DNA of 64,000 nt from Rotaria sordida (taxonomy: Eukaryota > Rotifera > Eurotatoria > Philodinida > Philodinidae), in contig CAJNOL010000174.1 of the NCBI GenBank assembly GCA_905250125.1, positions 62,001-126,000 on the forward strand. Reading direction: 5' to 3'. The notes under the pieces are model-generated. The model worked only from the letters and a program-made list of their open reading frames with translations, searched no databases and had not been told where the DNA came from. This document shows, in pieces, positions 1 through 13,238 of this stretch (the first letter of the stretch is position 1; every line of letters begins with the position of its first letter). The position numbers and the translations under genes are program-made.

Positions 1-537
1 TATATTTGCTGAACGATATGTTTGTGCTGCTTCAATTAAATCTTTTATATCAACACCACTACGAAGACTTAAACCACGCCATAATTGATGTGGTATATAA
101 AATAAAATAGCCATTAAAAGAAGAATAAATGGTGTCCATTGATAATATCTAAGTTCATGTTCATGACGTTGACTATAATCATCAGGTAATGGTTCATGCA
201 TATCAAATGAATATGTGTTCGTTATAAAACATATTTGATTAACATATTGTTCATAACTACCAGTAAATTGTGCAGGAACCTACAACAAAAAAAAAAAAAG
301 AAAAACAACAAGATTTTGATTGATTTGATTGTTTTTTTTTTCGATTTAAGAAAAAAAAAGGATACAAACCCAACATCTAATTTGATTTTCACTAAATTGT
401 CGATTTGTAACAATAATTGCAAATACAGTTAATATTGCTACTGTATGTGAATAATTTAAACGATCAAATAAATCATCGTCAAATTTATTATATGCAACTA
501 TTTCAGGTAAACGTCGTATCAATCCAAGTATATCCAT
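1..537 (-). CDS. Innexin, 5' part (gap-junction protein), cut by window edge
   Basis: Two exons on the minus strand, complement(370..537) and complement(<1..279), joined across a 90-bp GT-AG intron; the gene runs off the left edge. Innexins are four-pass membrane proteins that form invertebrate gap junctions and hemichannels. The start MDILGLIRRLP, the following FDDDLFDRLNYSHTVAI with the first membrane helix, the first extracellular loop CWVPAQFTGSYEQYVNQICF with its two cysteines, and the signature YYQWTPFILL opening the second membrane helix are all visible. Residues up to the start of the cytoplasmic loop (SGVDIKDLIEAAQTYRSAN) are present. The ATG at 537 matches the usual innexin N-terminus, which must be short. 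Which innexin paralogue it is cannot be told from this part. Confidence 0.95.
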
Positions 538-3500
538 ATAGAAATTATTAATTAATTATTCAAAAAAAGAAATAATACATAGAAATAAAAAGAGCATTGT
601 TTACTAAAAGACAAAGAAAAAAAAAACTCTTTAGTGTCATGAAAAGTAATTAGACAATAGATTCTTAGAATAGAAGAAAAAAATGTACATTTTTTTTTAT
701 ATCCATATATTAGCAAAAGATTATATATGATTAAGCTGTGTGTTAATCTTCGAGTCTTGTCTAGTAATCTTTATTCCGGGAAATGACAGTTGATTGCATC
801 ATAGACAAGAGAAGAAAAAGAGATTTAAAGTTTTTTTTTTTGTTCGAGACAGCAATGAACAATCATCGATCGATCAAGTGTGACAGGCTTAACGCAATGT
901 AGGTTTATATGATTTGATAGTTATTCCATCCTCTTTATTACATCATTCCTACTACTCGCAATGATGTGTGCCTTATCTTTGCTTCGGAGAAAAAAAATAT
1001 TTGAAACATTACATGTAACCAACAAGCAGGTGTTACTTACTATTTTGTTAACATTTTTACTAGTCGTTAATCTCACATTCCATACATTTTGAATAAAAAT
1101 TACGAGAGCAATACATAATATACGTAACTGATGATCATATTGACATGCCTTTGTAATTTCACTATATTACAATTCACCATCCGGCTTCTCCTGTATAGTA
1201 GACAAGAGACAATTATAGTGTATCATTATCATTATAGACAACATAAAAGAATGTGTTGCGGCAACTAGAAGAAAATCTTTCATCGGCATCGTCTTATTCT
1301 TCTTTTTTTTTCCTTTTTGTTTCTTCTCTTGCCAGTGAAATGATTGACCAGTTGGAAGAACAGAAGTTGTAGCAGATTGGATGTAATATTGAGAAGTATA
1401 TCAATACTAACAAAATTCTTGTAGCCTTCTATATTTCTTCTTGCATAGATTAGTAATGGTCGTCGTTCTTTTTTTCTTCCTCTTATTCTTTCTTTTTCAC
1501 ATAATGAGAAACGATCGGACACATGCAATCCTTACACGATGATGGAGACGGAACGGAACAATTATTGAGTTCGACGACGATGGCGATCCAAATTAGTTTT
1601 GTAGACGAATGTTACTACTGTTGGTCATTTTCTCAATAAACATACACATTCACATACATAAAATAAGCATCAAGTTCAATATGTCTTGCATGTGTTGAGT
1701 TTTTCTCAAGAACAAAAAAAAAAAAGCAAAGAGGAAAAGAAGAAGAAGAGGAAAAAAAAGTAGAATGGAGAAGAAGAAAAGGGTAGGCGAAATAGAAGAA
1801 CAAGAGCAAGATGGAAGAGTTTTTCCTTCTTCGTTCATCAACATACAACGTCATTTCTATCTGAGTGGTGCGGAAAGACTTGCATGAGAAGAAAAATACC
1901 CAGATGGACGTGAATATGTTGTGTGCTGAGGTTCATGCACTCTATAATTACATCTTCTTTCTCTCTTTCGCTATACCGTCCTCCGTCCGTCTATATTCAT
2001 AGCGCTGGGGGACTATTGAGATCGAGCTATTATTTCATGAATCTTTTTTCTTAGTTGTATGCATGTAACTAACGACCTTGTTTTCACAATAAACCTTGAA
2101 CTGTGCGATACAAATATGCATTCTTTTCTTTTCTTTTTCTCAATTGCTTTCGAATGATCGATGTGATGTATGCAAGTTCTTCCATTGAGAAAGATCTTTT
2201 TTCTTTTTTCATTCCATGGATAAATTCATATGATGATGAGAGTCAATAGTACCATCACAATCATTTCTTGATCGTGTCTCGGATGCGATATTCAGATTTA
2301 GATAGTATGAAGTCAGTTTGCATGCCTAGAGACATGTAACAAATTATAGTTAATGATGCCAACAAAAGCAATGATTTGTTTTTTTTTTCCTCGTTTTATA
2401 TTAATATTATAGACATGTACACTATGAACATTTTATTATTGAATATAATTAACAAAAAAAAAAGTGCGCCGAAGAATACACTTGAATCGAATTAAAGAAT
2501 AAAAAAAATATTGAATTATTTTCATAGAAAATAAAAAAAGAAAAGTTTTCAAAAACAAATCTATTAAAAAAAAAGAAAAAATTTCGATATTATCATCTGT
2601 ATACTTGAATAAACAAATGAATAAAGTTCTTTATTATTTATGTATTCCTATAAAAAGAACAGGAAAGTAATTTGCATTTAAAATGAATCTAGTTATTGTA
2701 GAAGTCGATAAGCTCGGTAAACATTGAAGTGGAACAATAAATATGAATTATAAATTAGACGAGTAAAGACTATTTGTACAACAAATTATGTTCCTTGAAA
2801 AAGCAAAAAAAATAAATAATTTCGTCTTTTGTTTTTCTTTTTCATTATGATGTTGGATTGTTTTCTTTTTTTTTATTTTACTATCAAGAACAATGAATAA
2901 TTCATTCACAAATAAAACAAATCATGAACAATTTTATCTTTTTAATAGTGTGTCAAACCACAATCGAATGATATTTTGTTAAATTTTATAATAATAAAGC
3001 AAAAAGATCAATGTAAAACATAATAGGCTTGAACCTTGACAAGGATGATATAATTTGCTGCTTGACATTTTTTTAATCAACTATAACATAAGAGTTCATT
3101 ATACTCGTAAAAGATCTTGCCATTTAGATTCGAAGTGTTTATTGAATAGATCTCAAGAATTACTATATTCTTTTGAACTTAATAGAAAAGAAATAGAACT
3201 ATTTGTATAGAGACGAACGCATGAATTAGAACAGCTTAATAAATAATGATGAACAGTTTGGCATTATATTTGATAATAACATTCTAAGACAGTTTACTAT
3301 GTAAAGATATACAGATATAAAGCAAAAGAGCAAATCGTTGTTGAAAATAATCATTCAATTAGTTAATAACTTAGAAAAAAAAAAATATTAGATTAACCTT
3401 AAAAAAACGAATAATACATAAAAGAAGTAAGGTCATTTATAGAACTAGTCTATAAATTGGTATCGAATAAATTGAAAATACCAATGATATTAATAGCTCT

Positions 3501-6500
3501 TTCTTTTTTTGCGATGCATCGAAAAATAATTATTCATATTTACTCGGCACCAAGAAACTCTTAGTGTAGATTGTATATAGAAGTTTATCGTAAAACGAAC
3601 ATAAGTCTTTCTCCAACTATTCAAATGTTACAAAGATAAGTGAATTATTTTGACGAATAAGTGTTTATTAATGTAATCATTCGCACCCGACTGACTATAT
3701 CTAATACATGATAATAATATAAACCAAGTCATGAAGGCAATAGATTCTTATAAATTGACAACTGTTAGCATAAAGATCAAAATCTTTGCTTTCAATATTA
3801 TATATTGATGTATACATTCTGTATTATTATCGAACATTTTTTTTTTCCATACTTGATTATTTTCTATATATGTACACTGAGAAATGTCTTCGATGTGTTC
3901 TGTTAATCATTATTAACATATGTAATAGACAATTTTACAAATTTATCAGTTCACAAGATAATATATTCAATATGGATATAATCAATAGTGTCAGTAATCA
4001 ATTTGAATAAGACAAATAGAAGTTTTCTCATCATGACTGATGATTTGAACTTTAATCAAATACAAAAAAAAGAAAATGCTGAAAATTATTATTGCGTTTG
4101 AATTACAAATGAATCTATTTTTATAGTTAATGTGTGATGAGATTATAAAATAAATTTCTCTGTTGTCAATGAAAAGAATAATAAATGAATTTTTATGTTA
4201 TTCTATTTTGTAGAGAGTGACAAACATAATTTTCTTTTAAAAAAACAATCAGAAAAAAAAGATGAATAGAACTTCACTTTAAAATTATAGATAAATTAAT
4301 ATAAATGAAAAACAAAATATCAGTTTTGACGTAAAACCTACGTATGTAGAGTAGAGATTACCTTCATGTGTCATATGTCTACAGAACTTATCTGATATAG
4401 ATTTGTCTCCAGAAAAAGAAGATTCTTTTTTATCTTTCCATAATTTTTTTTAAAAGTTCTATCAAGACTTATTTATAGATGAATAGTTAAAAGTCACAGA
4501 AAAATTGTAAGCATATGCTCTGAAAGAGTACAAAATTCTAATTTTAATACGCTATTTAATAAATTTAAATACGCGATAAATAATCAAATATCTTGTCTAG
4601 AAATTTTCGATCCGCTCTTTATTTATATATTGGAGGTTAAGCAAAATTATAGAACATCCTATACAATTTACGGAATGTAAATGACTTTTTTTTTTTCTTC
4701 TAAGAACGAACGATACCAACATCGCATTACTATGCATATAGATATACAACTACTGATGCATTCACTAAATGATGTTTCTATCTTACTCCTTCATCTCTTT
4801 TTATTTGTAGAAAAATGGAAAATGCTTGTTCCATAATTGTAAGAGACTCTTTCTTAACGGATACTTTTCATTAGTTTGAATAATATTCAATCTTTAATTT
4901 TTACATTAGATTACAATTCAGACTAACGCTTGACTTGTTTTTCATTGAGATTCATTTATTTAAGAAAATGGATATAAAATCTTCGAATCATTACGTTTAC
5001 AAGAAAATTGAAGGGAAATCAGCTAAAATCTTCTTTCATAATATAGCTGAATCATGCTATTTAGTTTTTAAATAGAAGAGAAAATTGTAAATTTTATACA
5101 TACTACTGGAAACTAATTGCACTATTAGAGAAGAGTAGGTTGAATAGTATCTGATAACTATATCGAGTGATACCGAGCGTTTGAACTCATATTGCGTCCA
5201 GAAGAAGATCTCAGTGAGACTAGAAAAACTTTAAAAGGCCCATTCTCATGAGCCCTTCGCACTGAGTTATGATCGGTTTACTGAGTTTTCGATGTATTAT
5301 TAGACAATTTCTGAAAAATCAAATCACGGAATTTTGATTCGAAATTTTGTCTATAGATGCATATGTTGACTCTTAAAATATTCTGAAAGTTTTAGCCAAA
5401 ACTTTCAGAATATTCTAAGAGTCATTAGATCTATCTATAGACAAAATTGTAGAGCGAAACTTCGCGATTTAATTTTTCGAGAAGTACTCCATAAATGAAT
5501 CGAAAATTCAGTAAACTAGTCATAACTCAGTACCAAAGATCTATGGGGACGAATCTTTTTAGGCATTTATTAGTCCCTTCGAGGTCTCCGCTAGGGTACA
5601 ATATGAGTTCAAACGTCAGATGCTAGTTAAGATAGTTTTATCGTAAGATAAACTGTGATTTTCTGAGACGTTCAATCATATACCGTTGAGTTCATGGATA
5701 TTTATGAATGCAAATGTATCTCAAATGATAACAGTCGGATATAGTTCCTATAAAAGGTTTCCTAGTGGAAAAGTGCAAGTTTTTCTTTAAGCATAATTTT
5801 TATATCGTGGTAGGAATCCATGAATTCAATGATATACAATTGAATGTCTTCGAAAAACTATAGTTTATCTTAGTTTTTGCAGTTATTAAATACTTTTTCA
5901 ATCTACTCTTTTCTAATAGTGTAATCAGTTTCCATTAGTATATATAAAATTTACAATTTTATTGTCTATTCCAAACTAAATGCTATTATTTAATAATATT
6001 ATGAAAGACAGTTCTTTCTAATTTTTCTTTAATTTTATTTTAAATGTAATTATTCGAAGATTTTAGATCGAATCTCTTAAATGAATATGTTTTATGGTTC
6101 ATTAATGATTTATGATTTGAAAATTTTTGACCCGAGAACGACATAGACAAAGAAAATGTTCCTTTAACAAGCGTATTCTATAATTACAGAACAGACATTT
6201 CATAGTTTTCTCGAGTATATTCTTAAAATAGCAACAGTCGAAGGAGTAAGATAAAAATACGTCTTAGCATATCAGTAGTTGCGTACCTACATAGTAATAG
6301 GATGTTACTATTATTAGTTCGTAGAATGAAATTATTAAGATCTTTTCTTTTTTTGTTTATTTAGAGATGTTTTATTATTTTGACAACCTTATATCTAACG
6401 TTTACGTATGTAATTTTCTGTCAAACGTAAATTGATCTTGTGATGAAGGTTGATGATATTCATAGACATTTTTTATCTTAATTGTTTAATTGATTATTTA

Positions 6501-9500
6501 ATATAATTTTAATTCTTATCACTATACGATAATATATCGTTTTTTCTTCAAACAAAAAATACAATAGATTTACAATACATAAACTAAACTATAGATTTCA
6601 CAATAGAGAATCATTATCAAACAAAATAGACGATTATTTTTCTTAACTTTAATAGTGATATAGAAATGATTCATCAAATCCAGTATATTACTATTACCAT
6701 CTTGTTCCGTGTCACTATTAAAATTAAGAATAAATCTATTGTATTTTTTCGTCTGAAGAAATTTTCTTGCAATAAAAAAACATTGCCATTATTGTATAGG
6801 GATAAAATATATTATATAATCAATTATACAATTAAGAATAAAAATATTTAGGAATTTATCAAATGTATATTGAATACAATAATTATGCATAGAAAAGAAA
6901 AAATATGGCATATATAATAAATACCGTTATTGTCATCATCACATCTGTTAATTATTATTTTTACATTGTTTTTTTTCTATCTAATCTTTTACCGTAAGAA
7001 GTCAATTGTTGACTTAAAAGTATTTTTCATTCTTTTTTTACATTGACAAACTATATTATTTGTTGTGGAAAATCGTATTGTATTGAAATTAGTCTTAGTT
7101 GTCGCATGGTGCATTATTCTTTTATTCAAAATACTTTTTTCTATAGATATATAAGTTTATATGGTTTCTTTTCTTATTAATCGTATTTACTCTAAGTCCT
7201 ATTGAAGTCATAAGCTCACGATTCTTTTCTGATGAGCAAATTCTATCCGAACTAAAAATGCATCTGTCATAGTAAATTGACAGTCGAATATCAATTCGGG
7301 ATGAATAAACACGACTACTTTGAAAATAAGCGTTGTCTTGAACAGAATTACTTGCCAAATATATTTGATTCTTTTGATATTGCAGACAGGAAAAGATATA
7401 TTTCTTTAAAATTGAACGCTAAAGTTAGCATTTAACGAAGAAGATAATTAGAATAGTGTATGTTTTCCTTTTTAAAAAAAGAAAAAGAAAAAAGAAATAA
7501 TTTGCTGAATTAATGATGTTTTTACCTAAGAAATTAGAACTTTTGTTTGACAAGAAAAACATGAATAATGCCTAGATGTACGTTATAATAGCATCATTAT
7601 GATGATGAACAAATGCCAATTTGTTTGCCTTTATGACGTCTTTCAGTCGGAAATGATTGTTATTTTTTCCTATGAATTATATATTTGTCGATTAAAAGAA
7701 AAAAAAATTCATTCATTCGAAAACTTGGTAATTAACATTTTATTATCTAAGCAATATTGATTGGAACTATTAAATAAAAAAAGTCCAATTGTTTGTCGTT
7801 TATTTTAGTCGAGCAAAAACTCTTTAGCTTTCTCATTTATCATATATATATATATATGTATGGGTAATGTCGAAACGAACCTCGATATCTCATTAGATCT
7901 GTTTTTTGTCTAATTTATCAACACCTTATTGTTCTGTATTAATTTATCATTCAATTTATGTCTGCTTGTGATAATGAGTAGGTGGAGTATATCGGTGAAA
8001 CTTGCACATTACATACGATAAAAAGAGCAAATAAACAACAACGTTCTGTATAAATAATACATTGACAATAACAACAGACGACGCGCTAACGGCTGTCTCT
8101 ATTTAGTTAACATTTGGGCGGTACTAACTAATCTTTATCTCTGTATTATGCATATGTATTTTTTGACACGACAGGTAATGCCAAGAAAAAATTGGTATTG
8201 TTCTCCATTTCTATCTAAGATTTTAAAGAAGAAAGCAACGAAGCATGTGTTTGAGAACAAGAACAAACGGATAAGTACATGATTTAATTGATTACGGTTG
8301 ATTGCGTAGATAATGGAAAAAAAACCATAGTACAATTGAATAACAACAGCTCTAGTATTCGATCAGAACGTTACTCGTATCAAATTAATGGGTAGTAATA
8401 CTCGTCGTCTTTTCCTCCATCTCTACTTTTCATCGTTCATAGTATAGAAGCATGCGTAAATGTCTCTTCATATTCTGAGATGAAGTTTTTCTCACTCTTT
8501 TCTGTCTACTTTGTTTGTCTGTCTATAACAAAGCAAGGGACGTGGTTGGATTTTCTGTTACTCCGCCGTCTCGCAGTCGATTTTTTTTTCGTCATCGTCA
8601 TACTCGTTGTTCTCATTTTCTTCTATTTTTTTTTTTCAAAAAAAGAAGAATCCTATGAAAGAGCGAGAAAGTACTACATCATCATCGACGGAGATGACGA
8701 ATGTGTTATTATTCTATACTGTGAGCTAGTTTATTGTCACATTCTAGTACCAAACTAGAATTAGTTGGTCGTTGTTTATTACTACATGTTGAGCATAGCT
8801 ATTTCTTGATTCCAATGATATTAATCAAAAATTGAAGAGAAAAAATAGAATAAGAGAACAAGAAGAAGAAAAAGAAAAAAAAAACTAATCTTCAATATGG
8901 CATATTGAGAAAAGAATAATTAGGTGAATAGTACTAGTATTTGGAGAGATAGACTCATAAGTGGATCAAGATTCGATATATATATGTCGATTATTTGGGT
9001 CATAGATATGATTTAGATGTTACTTGATTTTGACGACCGACGTCCTTTTGTCCATCAAAGAGACTAGGATGATTTTTTATTTTATTAATGATTTCTTCAT
9101 CTACTAGTTTTTTTTCTTGTCTCGTCGGATTGATATATTTATTTCGTTCTATTCCTTTCTATAGTACCTCTATGTGTATGTGTGCTCCATCGTTCTACCG
9201 GATGATACAAATGTTTCCGATCGTCATCATTGCGCGTTGTTTTTTCTCTTGTTGCCTTCTTGTCTCTTTCGTCGCCACGTCGAACAGGAGCTAATCAAAG
9301 CCAACACAATTATAGTAAGTACTTATCTACTGCTGCTCTTTTTCTGCGTTGGTAGTGTTAGCTTTTTCTTTTTCATCAATTGGAAGTTAGTAGCTGTGGT
9401 CCGAAAAAGTATATACACATCCAATACAATGACATAATCGAACTTGTCAATAAACTCTATTCTGATTATATTTCTCTTCATCTCAAATAACTCTACTGTT

Positions 9501-9975
9501 TAGTTAATGACAATGATGATATATCTTTATATACGAAGAATACTATAATGCTGTTTATATATTTGTGCAAAGTAGACGAGAAGAGAAGGCATACAGATAA
9601 TTTATGATTTCACTCTATATAGATATATACACACATAGACATACTCATGTAGTTGAGTATTAAGAAGTTCTACGTTTAGAATAAGTTTGAAAAAAGTATT
9701 AAATTAGATTAATCTTGTTGATTTTATTATGAAATACTTAATGAGAATTTCTATTCAAGAATATGAATCAAGTCTACTTGTATTTTTTTTTCTCTTCTTT
9801 TTCTTTTTTTTTTTTATATTCGTTTTAGATAAAGTAGATGGAACTATTTAGTTGTTGCTGGTTTTAAGTATAATCATTATCAATATTAATTTTGTCTTTT
9901 TTTGTGTAGACTTTCATCTTTTTCGTTACTTATTCATTTTATACGACAAAACATAATATAATACTAAAATTAATT
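538..9975. other. Long non-coding AT-rich stretch
   Basis: Almost 9.5 kb with no coding exon I can support. The first kilobases upstream of the innexin start contain homopurine/homopyrimidine patches (for example 1290-1330 and 1710-1850) that produce low-complexity open frames. A large imperfect palindrome lies at about 4620-6440. The stretch probably holds the innexin promoter and 5' leader, but no core promoter element is clear. The open frames at 8480-8758 and 9088-9437 are low-complexity and have no splice context or homology signal. Confidence 0.6.
4620..6440. repeat. Large imperfect palindrome (foldback element)
   Basis: Two inverted arms of about 0.8-0.9 kb meet at about 5395, where ATTCTGAAAGTTTT is followed after four bases by its complement AAAACTTTCAGAAT. 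Further pairing is seen along the arms: 5064-5150 against the complement of 5875-5970, 4960-5010 against 6035-6085, and 4740-4800 against 6235-6300. The arms differ by many substitutions and small gaps. There is no open frame for a transposase. The outer ends and any target duplication are not clear, so the limits are approximate. Its central part resembles the centre of the element at 39873-40551. Confidence 0.75.
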
Positions 9976-10506
9976 ATGCATTCAATGGTAGGAGCATTTG
10001 CTCCATATACAATAAAAAGACGTCGAGTTGAAATTGTTCGTGGTTATTGTTATCATTTTTTACAATGTAGTTTTCCATGTGGTATTATCATGCTTATACT
10101 ATCACTTTTATTTATTATTATTGGTACTATTCAACTTATTTATATAATTCATTTTAATGGTTGTAATACATTGACAATATCGAATAATGAAAATAATATA
10201 AATAATAATTTACCAATAGTATCATCATCATCATCATCATCATTTAAATGTAATCGACAAACGGTTAAAGTATTAGGTATTACATTTGTTGTTACGGGTT
10301 CAGTTTTATTTTTAATAAGTCTTCTTATTATAAAATATTCACGATCAAGTGAAGAAAATAATGTTATTCGAACAACAACATCATCATTATTAACGAATAA
10401 TACAAAAACTAATCAAAATCAACATCATCATCCAACATCTCATTATTATCATACACCATCATCTTCAATAAATGATCAAAATAATGTTGTCGTTTCAATA
10501 CGATAG
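9976..10506 (+). CDS. Small two-pass membrane protein, unrecognised
   Basis: Single-exon frame of 176 residues starting at an ATG. The N-terminus is basic (TIKRRRVEIVRGY), followed by a hydrophobic segment around residues 35-57 (IIMLILSLLFIIIGTIQLIY), a polar Asn/Ser-rich loop with two cysteines, and a second hydrophobic segment at about 98-118 (ITFVVTGSVLFLISLLII). The tail is polar, rich in Asn, Thr and His. Both membrane segments keep hydrophobicity despite AT-rich codons, and third positions look coding. The same plan (basic start, helix, short cysteine loop, helix, polar tail) recurs in the genes at 11653 and 13239. I do not recognise the family and assign no function. Another exon upstream cannot be excluded. 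Confidence 0.7.
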   Translation: MHSMVGAFAPYTIKRRRVEIVRGYCYHFLQCSFPCGIIMLILSLLFIIIGTIQLIYIIHFNGCNTLTISNNENNINNNLPIVSSSSSSSFKCNRQTVKVLGITFVVTGSVLFLISLLIIKYSRSSEENNVIRTTTSSLLTNNTKTNQNQHHHPTSHYYHTPSSSINDQNNVVVSIR

Positions 10507-11652
10507 TTTAGTTCAATTTTTTTTCCATTCTGCATATCATTGTACATAGTTTATTTTTTTTTTTTTTTTTTTTTTGTTGTTGTTGGTTTTTGTGCTTAAA
10601 AGATAGAGCAGTAGCAGACACATACAACATATAACAATACCTCTTGATAATTGCTCGAATAACCTTTTTTTTTTCTTTGGATACAATACGTATATATATA
10701 TATATAAGTTATGCTGATCACTATGGAAAGATGGTTATATATATATATATATACAAAGCATTTTCCATGCATTAAATTTGCGGAAAGATCTTTAAAACTA
10801 AATTAAAGATTATATATAAGTAAAAAATATTACGAATACTTAAGTACTCTGCTCTAATGGAAAACAACAGATGATGGTTATTTTGTAAATAATCAGGAGA
10901 AAATAATGAAAGCATTACTACTTTGCAGTATATAGTTTACTATATGTATTGATAAGATTTGTTTATTTTCTTTTAATATTAATCAAATGTTCGATTACTT
11001 AAAAAAAAAAAAAAGAAATGAGACAAATTCATGATATTAATATACGAAGAAAAAGTGACAAAGAAAGAAACAATGGATTAGTTATGATAGATAATTATAC
11101 TCAATCTTGCAATGTATACAGAAACCAGACACGAATGTAATATGACTGCAAAGATATATAATATCATTAAAGAGATAGTGTAATTGAAAATTTATCTAAT
11201 CAGATATAAAGCTTTGTATTAATCCAGTGTTCATACACTGTCTCGAGAGGTTTTTTTCATACAATAGAACTCAAATGTTCGAATAATCAATTGAATAAAA
11301 GTAAACATAAACTTGAAATTTATATTTATGGAAAAACAATATTTCATTCTTATAATAATGGTCATATATTTACAAGTGCATTTACAAAAATAATATGAAT
11401 AAGTGATAAGTCAGTTTAAAGCCAACATTTTTGTTGAGAATTCTAAATATGAACTAATCGTTCATTTTAGTTAATTGAAAAATGAGAAAAATAAATTTAC
11501 TATTATTAGAAATCTTTTAATGTTTATCAATTAAATCTTTTTTTTTTCTTCAGTTCTTAAATTTAAAAAAATAATTAACAATGATTATTTATTAGATTAT
11601 ATTCAAAATTTATATTCATAATAAAGTATATGTTTGATATTTTTTCTTTTAA
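10507..11652. other. Intergenic, convergent gene ends
   Basis: Sequence between the 3' ends of two convergent genes. It contains a poly-T tract (10553-10575), two (AT)n tracts near 10690 and 10737, and no coding exon or RNA gene that I can see. Confidence 0.6.
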
Positions 11653-12329
11653 TTAAAAAGATGAATTTGATTTATTTGAACTATTTGTTTTCCATGAAAT
11701 AGAACTTGTTTGTTGTGTAATAACAGTTGAACTGGTACTACTACTATCATTAATTGTTAATATGTTTTGTTCTCGTTTTTTTCTTTTCAATAATTGTTCT
11801 TTATCAAAATGAAAAGATTTTCTATTTATCTTTTGTTTAATTATTGATGACAATGATATTGATTGCCGATTGTGAAATATAGCATATAGACATAAAAGAA
11901 TAGAACTCAATATACAAAAGCTAAGGATGATAAATGAATTCATATGTAACATTCGATTTGTTGTTATTCTTGTTGAAGTATTCATTAAAGATATATTATT
12001 ACAACTAATGGCAAGAATACGAAAATGTAAATAATGATGATGTTCAAAAATCATAAAATAAATAAAAATAATATAAATGAAAAGTTTCATTAATAAATGA
12101 AAAAGAAATAATATATAAGTCAAGCGCCATTCATCGACAAATTCTTTATCGATCTTCTTAAACAAATTTCTTGTTGAAAGATACTGTCAAATATCAAAGT
12201 TAGAAAAAATAAAGCACATGAAGAAAACGGTTATCGTAGTTTTGACAATTTTTTTTTCCTATTCATTGGATGATTAATTGCAGTGACCTGTACTTTATCT
12301 CTAACTTCGAATGCATTTATTATTGACAT
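11653..12329 (-). CDS. Two-pass membrane protein, unrecognised
   Basis: The main exon is complement(11653..12183), preceded by an acceptor (TTTGACAG). A plausible first exon is complement(12288..12329), which codes for MSIINAFEVRDKVQ and joins in phase, giving about 190 residues; an alternative donor six bases earlier (GTACAG) also keeps phase. The second exon begins YLSTRNLFKKIDKEFVDEW, then a long hydrophobic segment (TYILFLFHLLMKLFIYIIFI), a loop with a cysteine and Asn/Thr residues, a second hydrophobic segment (SFIILSFCILSSILLCLYAI) and a basic, Ser-rich tail. A frame starting only at 12165 would need a TTG start, so the upstream exon is preferred. Function unknown. It lies between two plus-strand genes of similar plan. 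Confidence 0.6.
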
Positions 12330-13238
12330 GATATATATAAGTGACAAAATACCATTTTGAAATAAACATTTCCTTTGATTATATGAATAAGCCAAAAAAA
12401 AAAAAAGGTTAGCAAATAGAACATATGTTGTATATAGGCATAGACTGATAATAAACGAAGGTAATTATTTAAAGGTACTCATTTATGATCCAAATGTCTC
12501 TGCTTAATTCTTTACATACAAATGACAAGAATGATAAAAATAATAATTAACTTCTTGCCACTTTATCAAATACCATACCAATTATTAGAACTTGACGTAC
12601 TTCTTTTTCTATATCGATCATATAGTTATTTTCTTTATTGATAGAAAACTGAAGATATTTTTTTTTCTCCTTACATTCCAGATGTATACATATGTTTATA
12701 TATATATATATAAGAAAATCGAAAATAAATTTTGTTTTTATAGATAAAATATAAAGTCGATATCAAATTTCTATCATTGAAAAATTCTAATACATATTAT
12801 ATGATATGCATCAATAATTATAAAATTCTTATATTGATTATTTACATTTTTATCATCGTCATTTATATACTGCATGTCTTTTCTTATTTCTTTTTAGTAT
12901 GCGATTGCTTTATTTGTCTCTCTATCTCTTTTTCGGTTTCTTTTCCTATCTCTTAGGCGTACAATTCTTACTATCATCATCCTTATATTCTGTTTCTTGA
13001 AAGACTAGAATGTATGCTTCTGTTTATTGGATCTACACCCTCACACCCTCAATTGATTTGCACTAACAACGTGTTGTCCTTTGTATCAAAAAAAACAAAA
13101 TCTTGTTCTCTCTCTCTCTCTCTCTCTCTCTCCCTCTTCTTCGTTTTCTTTTCTGACAAGATTGAATAACAAAAACCACATGTTATTAATAATACTTGAT
13201 AATTGCTAATCATTCAACTTCGTTGTTATACATTGTTC
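12330..13238. other. Intergenic, divergent gene starts
   Basis: Region between the starts of the minus-strand gene at 12329 and the plus-strand gene at 13239; it probably holds both promoters. It contains a (TA)n tract near 12700 and a (CT)n microsatellite just upstream of the plus-strand gene. No coding exon seen. Confidence 0.5.
13107..13133. repeat. (CT)n microsatellite
   Basis: About 13 uninterrupted CT units, roughly 105 bp upstream of the start codon at 13239. CT tracts close to promoters can act as GAGA-type sites in animals; whether this one does is unknown. Confidence 0.85.

Noticed and set aside
1280-1854. Overlapping minus-strand open frames rich in Lys/Arg or Phe/Leu
   Set aside because: They arise from homopurine/homopyrimidine tracts; there is no domain, no splice structure, and two frames overlap the same tract.
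8480-8758. 92-residue plus-strand frame with hydrophobic segment
   Set aside because: Composition follows T-rich low-complexity sequence; the frame runs through poly-T and lacks any recognisable motif or neighbouring exon.
9088-9437. Two overlapping plus-strand frames with hydrophobic residues
   Set aside because: The frames overlap each other in different phases and neither shows coding bias or homology.
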